From: Clavelina lepadiformis
Lineage: Eukaryota > Chordata > Ascidiacea > Aplousobranchia > Clavelinidae
Direction of reading: 5' to 3'
DNA length: 64,000 nucleotides
NCBI RefSeq assembly: GCF_947623445.1
Contig: NC_135240.1
Span: forward strand, 4,526,001 to 4,590,000
In this document: positions 52,601-64,000 of the stretch, piece by piece
How the letters are laid out: the number at the start of each line of letters is the position of its first letter
Numbering within the stretch: the stretch's first letter is position 1
Position numbers and translations under genes: made by a program
Notes under the pieces: generated by a model
The model's database searches: none
What the model was told of the DNA's origin: nothing
What the model saw: the letters and a program-made list of their open reading frames with translations, nothing else

Positions 52601-53162
52601 TGAAAACAGCTGCTGCTTGCGACGAGGTCTTTTGTTCGTCACAATCAATACAATCTGGATGAAGCAAGTGAAGTAGGCCAGGTCACTAAACCTACAGCGA
52701 TTGTACAGAGATGAGCTGCAAGTCCTTAATAATAATCGTTAAAATGAACAACACACAGCTAGTGCAGTTAGAGCTGCTACAAATTTATTGAATATTATGT
52801 TGTTTGTTTTTATCTTTGGTTTGTTTGTTAGAATGTAAACGTTATAAAAACCGAGCTTTGAAACTTAAGGAAAGAATTTATAATAAGAGTGGAAAGTGGC
52901 CAGAACAGCTCTTTATGCTCTTTCAAGGGTTTGGTTTGTTCAAAGTGGAATTATAATTTGGCTTTCATCTCGTGGTTTATCTGGTAAGGACAAGCGACCT
53001 TCCATTAGAGTGAGACAGCTTATATGGAGTCATCATTAGTTTGTCATCATCTTCAATCATCAAAAACCCACCAAATGTGTGGTCTTGCGGTTTGATTATT
53101 ATTAAGAAACGTTTTCATTGTATTTGCAGATTTTTCAAAGCTGTCACAGTAGGATTTCCATT
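49673..53162. other. Head-to-head spacer between the two LRR-like genes
   Basis: 3.5 kb, AT-rich. It should contain both promoters. Several short open frames exist (for example minus 50776-50988 and plus 52072-52278), but none shows homology, splice context or a paralogous counterpart. No repeat longer than a few bases was noticed. Confidence 0.35.
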
Positions 53163-55113
53163 ATGGGTAGGAATGTTCCAACATCTCTCTACGACCTGGG
53201 AATGCGATCACTTTCGCTCGCAATGTTCGATCGCCTGATCCAAGAAAAGACAATAATTTCCGCCAGCAAACTATTTTATGAGTTTGTAACCAGCAGATTG
53301 CTTCCAAGACCAGTTTTGTCGGACTTGGCACAGACTTTTATTCTTGAGATTGCAAGATTTATTCTCCATGGCAACGTGAAATGCATTTGCACAGAATATA
53401 TGACAAAAGTTAGAGCTAGTGCGCAGCGCTCGCGCAGTTACAGCTCGTTTAAACATCAAAAGAACCGCCGGGAAAGGTTGAGTTGGTTGCGTGAGTTATT
53501 CAAGAACTGCTTTCGCGTTTTAACCATCACTTGCACGGAGATGGTGTTTGCACCGTCGTGTATTTTAAAAGAATTGAACAAATTTCCGATAAATTTCGTT
53601 TTGAAGTCTCTGCTTGTTGATTCCGCCGTTGAAGGTTTCCTCATCTCTAACAACATCTGGCAGGATCCGGCTCCCTGCACAAGATCCACCGATGAAGACG
53701 GAAACCTACCTGAAGAAAACTGGAAGTGCGTCATATTTCCCGATCGAATCTCCAAAACTGACCAAAATAATGTGGACGTGTGTGATGACGTCACAACGCA
53801 CGTCAGGCAGCGAGGATTACATTTAACCTTTCGGCAGGATGACGTTGAAACTGAATATTACTCAAACAAGGTCATATCCGTTTTATACCACACGTTTAAA
53901 AGTTTTCAGGCAAAACATGGGAATCGACCCGGTCTAGCACACAGTGGTAAGATGGTTTCATTTGTTTAAATCTAAAATAAACTTTTACGTTTTGTTCATG
54001 ACACTCGTTAACCGATCAAATTAACTTGGTAATGAACTTGTTGTAGCAACTTCAACTTCCATAAAACTGGATGGATTTACCTTCCAACCTGCAGTTAAAG
54101 AAGATTTTAACATGTTTCGCACAGTGTTACGGGAATCTTCTTCGCATGGTTTTACCGTCGACCTCGCTTCGATTAAGTAATTTTCGTTTTTGATTTTATG
54201 ACGCATTTTATTTTGTCTTTTTATTATTTTCAAAATAACAAATAATTTCCTTGTTTCCTTCCAAAACTTGTTTTGGTATCTACTTTTTTAAAAACAGTCT
54301 CCATGACGTGTCAACCGAAATGATTGCGACCATTCTGCGTCTTCTGCCCAATCCAGCTGATCTTCGTAAACTTGTCATTTCTCACCCAAACCCCATTTCC
54401 ATCATCAAATACAAAGATCTGTTGCTTCAATTTGATAATTTGGAAGAATTTTCTCTTTCGACCACAGCTGGAAAAATAGAAGAAATTACTTTTTCTGAAG
54501 TAAATTTATTAATTGAAATACTTGGACTACTTTTACATTCGTAATAACTCGTCCACTTTGCAATATTTACATTATATAATATTATAGACAATTTCATCAC
54601 TTGTTCGCAATTGTGCAGACTTGCGAGCTGTGGAATGACGTCATCTTGCAATGGCCCGACTTGCAATCCTTAATACTGAGCGGAGTACAAATGAGTTTTC
54701 AACAAACTAACACTGACAGTTGCTCCGCAAAAAATGTTGTTCGTTTCCCGAAGTCGTTGCTTTCACTGAAGCTGGTTGATGGAAGTGTTAGCAAAGATTG
54801 CATGGATTGGTTGTTCGCTTGCTACCAGGAAATATGTCAATCAAATTCAGCCACGACCATTTTTCCACAACTGACACTTTCCACCAAAACTTGCTTAGCG
54901 AATGACTTGAACTTGTGGGAAAGTTTCCTTTGTTTATTGGACAAAATGTTGGTGGATTGTAACAGCCTCGTCCTTTTCCACTGCTGTCTAACTGACAACC
55001 AAACACGGCAATTGGACGATTTTTTTAAATCAATGAAAACCCAGCCTATTTACGGCTCGTTCGAAACGACCATTCATCTTACTTCAAATTTATATTTTCG
55101 GATTGATTTTTAA
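53163..55113 (+). CDS. Leucine-rich-repeat-like protein, paralog B
   Basis: Four exons: 53163-53946, 54046-~54179, 54298-54499 and 54619-55113 (stop). The start MGRNVPTSLYDLGMRSLSLA aligns with MNSKNPITLYDLGRQLIAI of paralog A, so the in-frame upstream Met at 53118 was not used. Shared stretches include KLFYEFVTSRLLPRPVLSDL, AVEGFLISNNIW, SGVQMSFQQTNTDSCSAKN, VVRFPKSLLSLKLVDGSV and CCLTDNQTRQLDD. The last exon is the most conserved between the two and the first the most divergent. LRR-like spacing occurs in the third and fourth exons (LRKLVISHPNP, LEEFSLSTTAG, LQSLILSGVQMS). Probable intracellular LRR protein; function inferred only from repeat pattern. Confidence 0.68.
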
Positions 55114-57751
55114 GCTTTTTCATTTTTATGTCAGTTTCTAAAATGAACTGAAACGAAAATCGTGATTTTTCTGTAATAAAAGAAAGACATAAAATATAAC
55201 CTAAGCCTAAACATGAAAACTACAAACTGAGGTTGGTAGGATGGGTTCCTTTGTTGGAAAACTATGAAATGGAAATATGGAATAACCCAAGATTGTAGTA
55301 TGATAAATCGCGTAAAATAATGTATAAAATGATCGCTAGATGACGCCAATACTTAAGTTTGACTGGGTTCATTTGTCGTACGTACGTCGTCTATCACTCT
55401 CGTTTTCATATTTGGTCAATACTTGTGAGTGAGGTTGGTTGTCAATTTCTTGTTAGTGTCAAGGTTTAAGCCGATATAAAACTTTAATCGTTTTATGTTA
55501 AAGAATAATTCTTGCTGAAACTTTAAAAAAGAAGAATCTTAAAAAATATCGTGGCTTATTGATAATTTCTAAAACTGATAATTCATTTTTTACTGTTAAC
55601 TATCTAACTAAATTTTTTTATGTAACCTTATATGAAGCACAAAACCTTTAAATCTTTCCCAAGCACTTGTTATCCCTCTACAATAACAATAAAAAAGTAA
55701 AATTCTGTCATTTTTCGTCGCCAAGGTAAACGCACGCTGCTATGACGTCATGGCACCATGCAGTTGAGCGATTGAGGATTGTAATTTGTAAGTTCTTGAG
55801 TGTGACCGGGAGAATATTTTTGTCGCACTTTACATTTTGCGCTTTCACTCGACAGGTGTTATGCGCAACAGATTTTACTAAAAGTATTTATATCAATTTA
55901 CGCTTTAAATGATTGAGAAATCGACTTTTTTATTTGAACATTACGACCTTTTATTAAACCAGGGATTTTCGATTGACGTTGTTCTTGAATTTGTCAATTG
56001 AGGTAAGACAATATGTTTGTTGTTATAGTATTTTAATCAAGTGTGAGTGACATGTCATCGCCAATCTGATTTAGTTAGCTTATTTTTTTAAAACAGCAAT
56101 ACTTACAAGCGCTATCTCACCTAGGCTTCTAGCCGATGTTTTTGCAAATGTTGTTAATCTACAATCTTCAGATCTCATAAGAATGCGTGGGATTTTAGCT
56201 TCACGCAGCAAAGACTAAAGCTACTAGTATGCCGCTTGCCTGGCAGTACAAAATTGCAGTGGGCTATTACTAAAATTGGTTTGAATTTATGGTGTCATTC
56301 TGTCATTAGTTCAGCAACAAATATAAAAATTGACCATTAACCTATAGCCAGATAGGCCTAGCGTTTAGCTTACCCTATACCAGAGGTCGGCAACCTGCGG
56401 CTCCGGAGCCGCATGCGGCTCTTTCAGCCCTCTGCTCTGGCTCCCGTGACTTACTTACTTACTTACTTATTACTTAAAAAATGAACAACGCTCACGCCTA
56501 ACAGATGAGAGCTTGCAGTCCCAGATGAAACTCAAAGTGTCATCTTATCAAGCTAATGTAGATGTGCTGTGCAGTGAAATTCAGAAGCAAATATCGCATT
56601 AGCTGGGTGGAATAAATGATTATTTGAAAGTGTTGTGTTTAATAGTCGGGTTTTGTTTGTTGAAATTACAGAATATTCGCATGTACAAAGCAAAAATTTT
56701 AAGAAATTCTGCATGAAATGTAGGCTATAATTACCTTTTGTTTTAGTGGCCAACTCGACAGTTACATGTTATGGCTCCGAAAAGGTCTTAATTTAAATAA
56801 ACTTGGGAACATTGGCTCTTTTAATGCTAAAGGTTGCCGACCTCTGCCCTATACAAATTTTTCATTGCATTATTCCTTGAAATCTTAAATGATTTACCCC
56901 AAGTGTTTGGGTGCTTGACGTGATGAATTAAACTAAACAAAAAGCAGCTGACAAGTTGAAGAGATCGAACATTTGTCACATTTCACTTTTTTGTTAGATT
57001 TGTGTGAGAAAACAATATCATTTTACTTTCTTTTGTTGTTTTGTTGATATGGCTTAAGCCTATTTTTGTTGATTCAGAGTATCAGGTTTGCTGACGTAAT
57101 TGTATTTTACTAAATCATTTCAGTTGTAAAGCTTCTTTTATAGAAGAGTTAACGGTGTCACATTTCCTTTAGTTTGGTTCCATTTTTTTACTTTCCATGT
57201 TCAGGCTGTTAGACATTGGACATATATAAGTTGCAAGTCAACCAAATCATAAACACAAATCATTATTTATTCTAACAAGTATTTAGCAGCAGAAAATCTT
57301 GTTAATCAGCCAGCGTATATTACAGATGGAGTTGTGAAGTCATCAAGTTATAGAAAGCAGAAAAATGTTAAAAAATCTACAAAGACAGAGAAGCCATCAT
57401 GGCAGGCGGTTAGAATTTTTAGAGAACTAGTATTGAGATGTTAAAGTAGAAAGTTTAGCCGAGCAGTTTATGTGAAAAGTTGCATATTGGTGCAAAAACA
57501 AACTTATGTAGCGTTACAAGTTGTTTTTAGATTAATTAAAGTCCTTAGTTTTGGTTGGATAAAATTTGATATCTGTGACATCTTTAATACAAGTTTTTTC
57601 TTTTTGCCAAAAAATGCCTGATTTATCAATAATGTAAGTGCAAATTGCAAAAAAAAGTAAAACAAAATCATCACTGTACTTTTATGTAGAAATATAACTT
57701 GTTCAAACGTTTTATAGCCGCACATGTAAATAACCAGTTTTTGTTTTTCAG
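55114..57751. other. Gap between LRR-like gene B and the first recognised NSUN7 exon
   Basis: 2.6 kb with a complete hAT-type MITE (56381-56846) and otherwise no recognisable exon. The first recognised NSUN7 exon starts mid-codon, so the true 5' exon(s) and promoter probably lie here. TATGACGTCATGG near 55741 and the sequence around 57300-57420 are candidates, but no start could be supported. Confidence 0.4.
56381..56846. mobile_element. hAT-superfamily MITE with perfect terminal repeats
   Basis: A 466-bp element begins CAGAGGTCGGCAACCT and ends with its exact reverse complement AGGTTGCCGACCTCTG. It is flanked on both sides by CCCTATAC (56373-56380 and 56847-56854), an 8-bp target duplication typical of hAT transposons. 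The subterminal CGGCTCCGGAGCCGCATGCG, GCTCTTT motif is also hAT-like. No transposase is encoded; inside is an (ACTT)n run at about 56453-56475. Being intact with a perfect duplication, it looks relatively young. Confidence 0.92.
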
Positions 57752-60700
57752 TCGGAGAACTCGCTCTCCACAGAACCCATCATCGGATGCACTTCTTGGG
57801 CAGGAAAGTGGAAGCGAAGGTTGGAATAATTAATTAGTATTTTCAAAGTTAAATATAAAACTAACATTGAAATTTAGTGGCAGCTACATTTTGAATCTTG
57901 TTTCAAGCTTAATCTTATTGTACTGAAATATTCTATCATCGGAAATTGATGAGGGCAAAATGCCAGTACATGAGTGTTTTCTAGAGCCACTTGACTTGAC
58001 GATCTGGCTCGAATATGAATCACTCGTAGCGCTTTCATGTTGGTTGTTTTAGTGAATAAAGCACAAAATTTTAACAAACGAGTTTGTTTAAAATAAAATT
58101 AGAAAAGGTCAGTGGGTTTTAGCCGAGGCCGTCATTTGAATTGAAATTCTTTATCAACAGCTCAATTGTTTGAAGACTCCAAGAATTCTCTGACTGTGCC
58201 GGGAAGATCTCAAGAAAAAGTGTTTTGGCTTACAAAGTCTACAAACCATCGCAGTGAGGTTTCTCTCGACAAAACTCCATTTGGAAAGATGCCAGAATGG
58301 ATGACAATGCAAGGAATTGAGGTAACATAGTTGAGACGTCTTCAATGTTGTATGCCTGTTACAAATTATTTAATTTATTAACTAAAATTATTTTAACTTT
58401 TTATCTTTTCATAGCATCAACGAAGAGCGCGAAGTATTCCTGATTTCTTAGCTGGTGGTCACTATGGTTACCCCCACGAAGTGTACGAGGCCGCGGCACA
58501 GATATTCGAACGACTCGCGGTTCGTAAAAACTCGGGGGAGTGTTTGGTGCAATATGCTCCCGTGCCTGCCAACGTACTTCCTCTTCACTTTGAATCTCAG
58601 AGAGTAAAGAGGCAAGCTTATGAGCTCGCTTATGAGGCTTTGAAATGTGAGTCATGTTCAAACCAAATTCAATTGTTTTTAAATAATTTAATTTCTCACA
58701 ATTTGTTACGCTTGGTGTGAAATTATTGGTTCTTATTATTCATTTGATGTAATTTAGTTAAATTTTCATGTCAAGTATTTTTAATAGTGATGTAACCAGC
58801 ACATATCTTCAATATACATGCACTCGTAAACATTATCGCTACCCATTCTTCTTAAGGTTTATCACAGAAAGCTTGTAATTTAAGTTTGTTGAGGACAGAT
58901 ATTCGAGTGGTTTTCTGTTTGCTCAGGTTTGTTTGACTTGTAGTGAGCAAACACAATGTCATTCAACAATCTTTCCGCTCTTTGAATTTCTTTGTTTACT
59001 TTTATTAAGCTGTGTCTAACCTAACAATACACGGATTATGACTTGCTTCGATCTGTCAATTGACTTTCCTTTTTGTGGTTGATGTTTAATAAATCTTCTA
59101 CATTCTTCATTGTCCTGGTGGGTCCATATCCTACCCTGTGAGCCCACACAGGGGTTATATGAAATAAAAATCACCAATAATGTGTTCTTGGTTTAGATCA
59201 AGAATTGTTGGAGGACATCTTGTCCGACAGCGGCTACTTTTTTGCACATCCTGCCGTAAGTGGGAATTTCCGTGTAATTAAAATCTTTAAAACAATTTTA
59301 CAATGTCATTATGATGTGGTCGCTAGATAGTTATCCGGTTTCCGTGGAAATAACAAATATTCATCTGAGTATTTTCTGCTCCAGAGCGACGACACAACAG
59401 CGCTGATAGTGGTGATGCTGTTTGACTTCCAAAACCGCCGTTGGATGCCCCGATGCCAGATTGTGGGGGAGAAGAAGAACAAGGAAGTGGCCGACGTGGA
59501 GGAGCATCTCATGGATCACCGCATCCGACTCGCTGCTGCCCTCGCCAGGTGTCGGGTGAGTATTGAATTTGATAATGAGTAATAATGTGTCTATGCTTCA
59601 CGTTATATGTGCGTGTCAGTCGTGTTTCTTTGATTGTTGATTGGAAAGTTTTTAATATATTTGAGCAACCAGTTCCACATTTAAAACATGTTTATTCTAA
59701 CTTGTTTATGACGTTCTGTTTGTCTGACATATTGTTTGGACAAACGCCATTGTATCACTGTGATGTCACAATGGTAAGATTATCCAGTGTCAAGTGTCAT
59801 TGAAAAGATGAAAGTCTTATTGTTAAGAGCACTTGACTCGCTTGTGGTTGCTATAGTGGCGCTCAACGGCCTCATTTCTTCGCTTGTGGTTGCGTCAAAC
59901 ACAACTCTGTTGTAAACAAGACACCACTGAAGTGTCATTGTGACACAACAATAGAATGTTTAAAAGTTTTCCTGGGATTAACGTGCGGTGTCAAAATTAG
60001 GTCAAAAACCAGTCACTTTCGATCGACTACATCCTCCCGGAGTCAGTGAGGGAGCAGGAGAAATGTGCATCTGCTCTTCCTCAGTACACGTGGATCAACA
60101 CTGTGAAGAGCAAGTGAGTTGGCTCCTTGAATTAAGTTGGTGGATGTTGGCAACAGAACCAGTTGTGTCAATACTTCCTGAGTGGTTATCTCTGCAAAAT
60201 ATGAAAACATCATCTTTTGTTGAAACATAGAATTTTGCTGAAATGAAATTGCACAAAACTTCAACATTTCATATAAGGAAATATTTACTGTCGGTTAAAA
60301 TATCAACCGCAATCAACAAATCAACTTTAGATAAATTAATTGCAAGATTAAACGCGAATTTTGGAATTTGATCACATTCCTCCTCCTTTAGACTGGATGC
60401 TGTCATCCAGGAGCTTGAGAAGAATCATTACGTCGAGTTTTCCGATCCTCGCATCCTCATGCCACCGCGAGGAAAATGCTTCCGGCTCGACCAACACTGC
60501 GATGACGTCATTCTGTTTCCTAGCGACCAAAAGGAGGCCCTCAAGTGTTTAGAAATTGTCGAGAATGGAGCGCTTGTGCTGCAGGTAATTATTACGTCAT
60601 AATCAACTTTGTAAATCGCATCGATCATACATAAAATCGGAAACCCTTAGGTCAAGGTCGAAAATATCGAGATCATTGAATAATGAAAATATTATTGACT

Positions 60701-63641
60701 GAATATAAGCTCCACGAAACGTTATCAATATTTTTCATTAAAGTCCGTTTTATTTTTCAACGCTTGTACGAAATCCTGTGACGTCAAATCGACAATTGTA
60801 CAAACTTCAGTTAGATTTCTTACGAACTCGTGTTATTACGGCACACAGCGGCCCCTGTGTTGTATAACAATGCCCCATTATGACGTTGGCTTATCACAAC
60901 TACTCTTAGTGCGATTTGTTATGTTTGGAAATTGATACATATTGTGATGTCATAATGACAGACTGGCGACAAGTCAACATGTTTGTTAGGAGTAAAGTGA
61001 AAACGCTTTCGCACAATGGCCATTGTTGCTTCGAAGCTACAAAGCTGTTTACCACGAGATTTCTTTTGCGTCGATATCAGCATAAATCGTATTTGTAAGA
61101 AATATTCAACTCATTACATCAGCGCAGAAGCAAGTCCTGTATCATCTCGTGTTTTCAATTTCTTCTGCAATATTTTGACCGCAATATCACCACCGTTGTC
61201 TTCGTTATAGTAAATATTTTATCTCTTTCTGCCTTTGTTGCAATTTGCCCTTCTTTGAATGGAGCATTCACTCAGACGTTTCATTTTGCTTGGAACTTTT
61301 AATTAACGTCAAATTTATCACATTCCACGTCTAACTTTAAATGTGGAAAACGACTCGCAACTTGCAGCTCCTGACAAGTTCACTTTCATTCGCAGGACAA
61401 GACCAGCAGCCTGGCCGTCCGCTCTGTGGGCGCCCTCCTCACTGAGGACGACGAATGCGATTTAATACATGCCGATGTCTCATCCGGTCTAACAACCGCT
61501 CATCTCGCCGTCTTGCTGCACAAGTATTTATGACGTCATAGGTTGGTAGCTAAGTGGAATCGCTACATGCAATAATAATGCTTCGGTTATTACGTCACAG
61601 TGTCACAAAGAAACGCTTCGAAGCGCGTGAACTGATGTACGGCAATCCACGGGGTTTTTATCTGTCGGGTGGTTCGAGCACACCGCAGCTGAATTGGTCG
61701 GACGAGGGCGCCCTCCGGAGACCAACCGTGTTCGCTTTCGGGGTCCGCAGCGACACCCACCGGGAACAACTACAGAAGACGATGAAGAACTTGGGACTAA
61801 AAAGTAAAAACTTCAACTTGAATCGATGACGTGTTGTGTGGTGATTGGCTAATTGTATTTTTATATTAATCTCTGTGAACTTTGCAGACGTGAAACTTTT
61901 GAGCGAGAAATTCAACTCGATCGATTCGAAGGACCCGAGATTCGAGAATGTGAAGGCGGTGCTGGTCACGCCCCAGTGCACACGCACAGCGGTAGCCAAC
62001 CCCATAGAATTCATGTTGAACGAGGGCGACACTGAAAGCTATGACGTACTGCGTGACCTTTCACACGGAGAACGTCACAATAAAGCTAACGAAGCTGGGA
62101 GGGAGCACACGGAGATTGTGAAGACCGCTTTAAAATGTAAGCTTTCTTACGTCATAATGACTGTTTCATAGAACAATGGGTGTATGATGTGTCAGTAAGT
62201 TGCAATAATTTAATCTTTATCCTCGGTCTGAGGAAAGTCTTTGCACCATTTATTTGCGATGATTCCTCGACGTTCGAGCCCCGGGTACCGAGATAGAATT
62301 TGCGTATTTCTCAATCAATTATTTATTTTTTCTAATTTTTTCATTATTCGTTAAACTTTTTTTCAAAACTTGAACGATGTGCTCACAATGCCATGTCAAT
62401 AATGACGTAACATTGCTGTCTGTAGTCAGCAGCGCACAAGCGGTTGTCTACACGACTCGAAGCATCCACGCCCAGGAGAACGAAAATGTGGTCAACAGCG
62501 CCATCAAGTGGCACCGCGACAACGGGCAGGGGAACCACCCGTTCCGGGTGTGCCCCCCAATTCTTCCACTGACCTCCAATGACATCAGAGAAAGCGAGAT
62601 GGAGGTCATGTCCATGGGGAGGATGACGTCAAGCAAGTCAAGGGTGAACCCCCTAAAGCATAACTTTCTCCGGATGCGACAGTCGACCGAGATGAACGGA
62701 TGCTTCATCGCCGTCATGTCCCGCGAGGTAATTTCATCGTCATCTTGGTAAGAATTCTCTTTTCTGGCGTCTTAATTGCTCTTTATGACGTAACAGTTCG
62801 ATCCGAACGACACGTTATCAGCGAAGGACGTTCTACGTCGCGCCGCCCTGCAGGGACTGATCGCCCCAGCTTCCCCCCTCGCCGAGACGAAACCGCTGAG
62901 CCCCAGCAAGTGGGTATTCCCCTCATGTGGTTTACTGGAGTTATGTGATATCTATAAACGCGTTTTTCGCAGGGAGGTGACGGAGAGGAAAGAAGAGCAG
63001 GGAGTGGAGAAAACGAAGAGAAGTAAGAGCAAGATTGCGTTTGGGAAGAAGGCAAAGGGGAGCAGCTCCTCCCATCTGCCCAAGCACAGGAAGTCAGCCA
63101 CCAAGAACGTGGATGCGGAAGATGTTGACAGACTGCTGGAGACCTACAACAACACGCACAGGAAGAAGAAAAGTTGTGAGAAAATTTCCGTTTAGCGTTG
63201 CTATAGCAACGATGGTTGTCGGCTTGTAGCCCACTATGTTGTCATCGTATTTTTAAAGTAACCTCTCTATTTATTTACTTCATAAACAACTGGCAAAGTT
63301 TTTTCTGTGCTTGACGAAACAAATGCTTAATACAGCTTGCACAATTGTATGTCCACAGCAAGCAAACTAACACTGAACAACGTGGCGCAAAACAATATAA
63401 ACCTCGGATTCTCAGTTGCTGAAACGATTGACTTCTCTGAAAACGTGCTCTCCAGTGTAGGGAAACATGATATTTCACAGCCATCAGATGGCAGCATGCA
63501 GGTAGTATGGGGACATATGTTAAGCGCGTGCCCAGTGACCTGGATTAAGAAAGTAAAAACTTTTCTTTTTAGAATCAAGTCAACACAGACATGGAGAAAA
63601 TGCTAAATAAAATGTCGAGTCGTGACGACACCAGAATGTAA
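57752..63641 (+). CDS. NSUN7: NSUN7 (NOL1/NOP2/Sun-domain RNA methyltransferase-like), probably catalytically degenerate
   Basis: Exons: 57752-57819, 58161-58321, 58415-58646, 59197-59255, 59395-59555, 60001-60113, 60392-60584, 61396-61523, 61601-61803, 61888-62136, 62426-62727, 62797-62910, 62973-63175, 63359-63501 and 63573-63641 (TAA). Phases agree; any earlier 5' exon is missing. Landmarks in NSUN7 order: VYEAAAQIFERL, VVMLFDFQNRRW, LAAALARCR, DQHCDDVILFPS, DKTSSLAVRSVGALL, VANPIEFMLNEGDTE, SAQAVVYTTRSIHAQENE, FRVCPPILPL, NGCFIAVMSRE and SAKDVLRRAALQGL, then a Lys-rich tail. Family RNA m5C enzymes use the Cys of a TCS motif and a PCSG motif; here these read TTRS and PQCTRTA, and the SAM-binding GG motif is absent. 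A non-catalytic role is inferred. AATAAA at 63977. Confidence 0.9.
60585..61395. other. Large NSUN7 intron
   Basis: 811-base intron with no exon recognised. It contains several TGACGTC/ATTACGTCATAA-type motifs (near 60595, 60780 and 60945) and no mobile element that could be recognised. Confidence 0.4.
62212..62293 (-). repeat. tRNA-derived SINE fragment in an NSUN7 intron
   Basis: On the minus strand a tRNA 3'-half-like GGGGCTCGAACGTCGAGGAA is followed by AAAGACTTTCCTCAGACCGA and GGATAAAGATTA, the block also found in the SINE near 8.5 kb. The A-box side seems truncated. Confidence 0.6.
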
Positions 63642-64000
63642 AGTGATTAGTCATCTTTTATCCTCGTTATATTTCACTGTTATTTTCACACAGGTGTTTG
63701 TTCTTAATCTTTTGCTAAAGTGCTTAAAGTGTTTAAATTTTTATCCCTGTATATTCCAATGTACACTTCCTCAAGGTCGGCAGCACAAGTAACTTTGAAG
63801 GAGAATTCAAACTTTACACCTTGATAGTTCCAACATGTTGTGCAGCAGATATGCATTTGAACATTTTGTTTCCATAGCAGTGTATTTATTTGTATCATAC
63901 TGTGCCTGTTTATACGCTACTCTGCAGTTACCTGTTTGCTGCTTGTACAGTCACCATATATCTCATGTTCCGTTCAATAAATACACATTATCATAATCTT
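63642..64000 (+). other. NSUN7 3' UTR and probable polyadenylation signal
   Basis: Non-coding sequence following the NSUN7 stop. A canonical AATAAA in TTCAATAAATACAC lies at 63977-63982, near the window edge, so the transcript probably ends close to 64000. Confidence 0.6.

Overview
The window is animal nuclear DNA: every recognisable gene is split by short GT-AG introns and the proteins are metazoan. Compact genes with introns often of 60-300 bases, AT-rich spacers, tRNA-derived SINEs, a hAT-type MITE and chordate-like protein sequences suggest an invertebrate deuterostome, most likely an ascidian tunicate of the Ciona type. The species is an inference and was not tested by any search.

Left flank (1-14.4 kb), conserved genes. 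A MAB21L-family gene (minus, 1-1140, running off the left edge) lies immediately upstream of, and antisense to, the last 17 exons of neurobeachin (NBEA; plus, 2858-6357), which encode the end of the PH-like domain, the BEACH domain and the WD40 repeats. Vertebrates keep MAB21L1/MAB21L2 nested in introns of NBEA/LRBA, so this is a deeply conserved nested arrangement. SRD5A3 (polyprenal/steroid reductase family; minus, 7397-8979) is convergent with NBEA and divergent from UFSP2 (UFM1-specific protease 2; plus, 10538-14367).

Middle (16-55 kb), a fast-evolving island. It holds a SPRY-like/coiled-coil/TKL (RIPK-like) kinase gene (minus, 16350-20665), a related pseudokinase gene (minus, 21945-23318) and a duplicated coiled-coil fragment of the first gene (24687-25765). 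Next comes a ~20-kb array (about 23.45-43.17 kb) of eleven related 1.5-2.2 kb units. Each unit carries a short reading frame with a hydrophobic leader, preceded by a conserved 9-codon upstream ORF that overlaps its start. Then come a 530-bp inverted repeat carrying non-LTR reverse-transcriptase remnants (43.88-47.36 kb) and two head-to-head paralogous leucine-rich-repeat-like genes (minus 47711-49672, plus 53163-55113).

Right flank (55-64 kb). A 466-bp hAT-type MITE with perfect 16-bp terminal repeats and an 8-bp target duplication precedes NSUN7 (plus, about 57752-63641), a NOL1/NOP2/Sun relative that has lost the catalytic cysteine motif.

The conserved genes act in separate processes: membrane traffic (NBEA), developmental regulation (MAB21L), dolichol synthesis (SRD5A3), UFMylation (UFSP2) and an RNA-methyltransferase-like function (NSUN7). 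The island between them looks like a lineage-specific expansion of signalling and recognition-type genes. A second layer is a palindromic TGACGTCA-type motif present in most introns of the conserved genes, often just before the 3' splice site.
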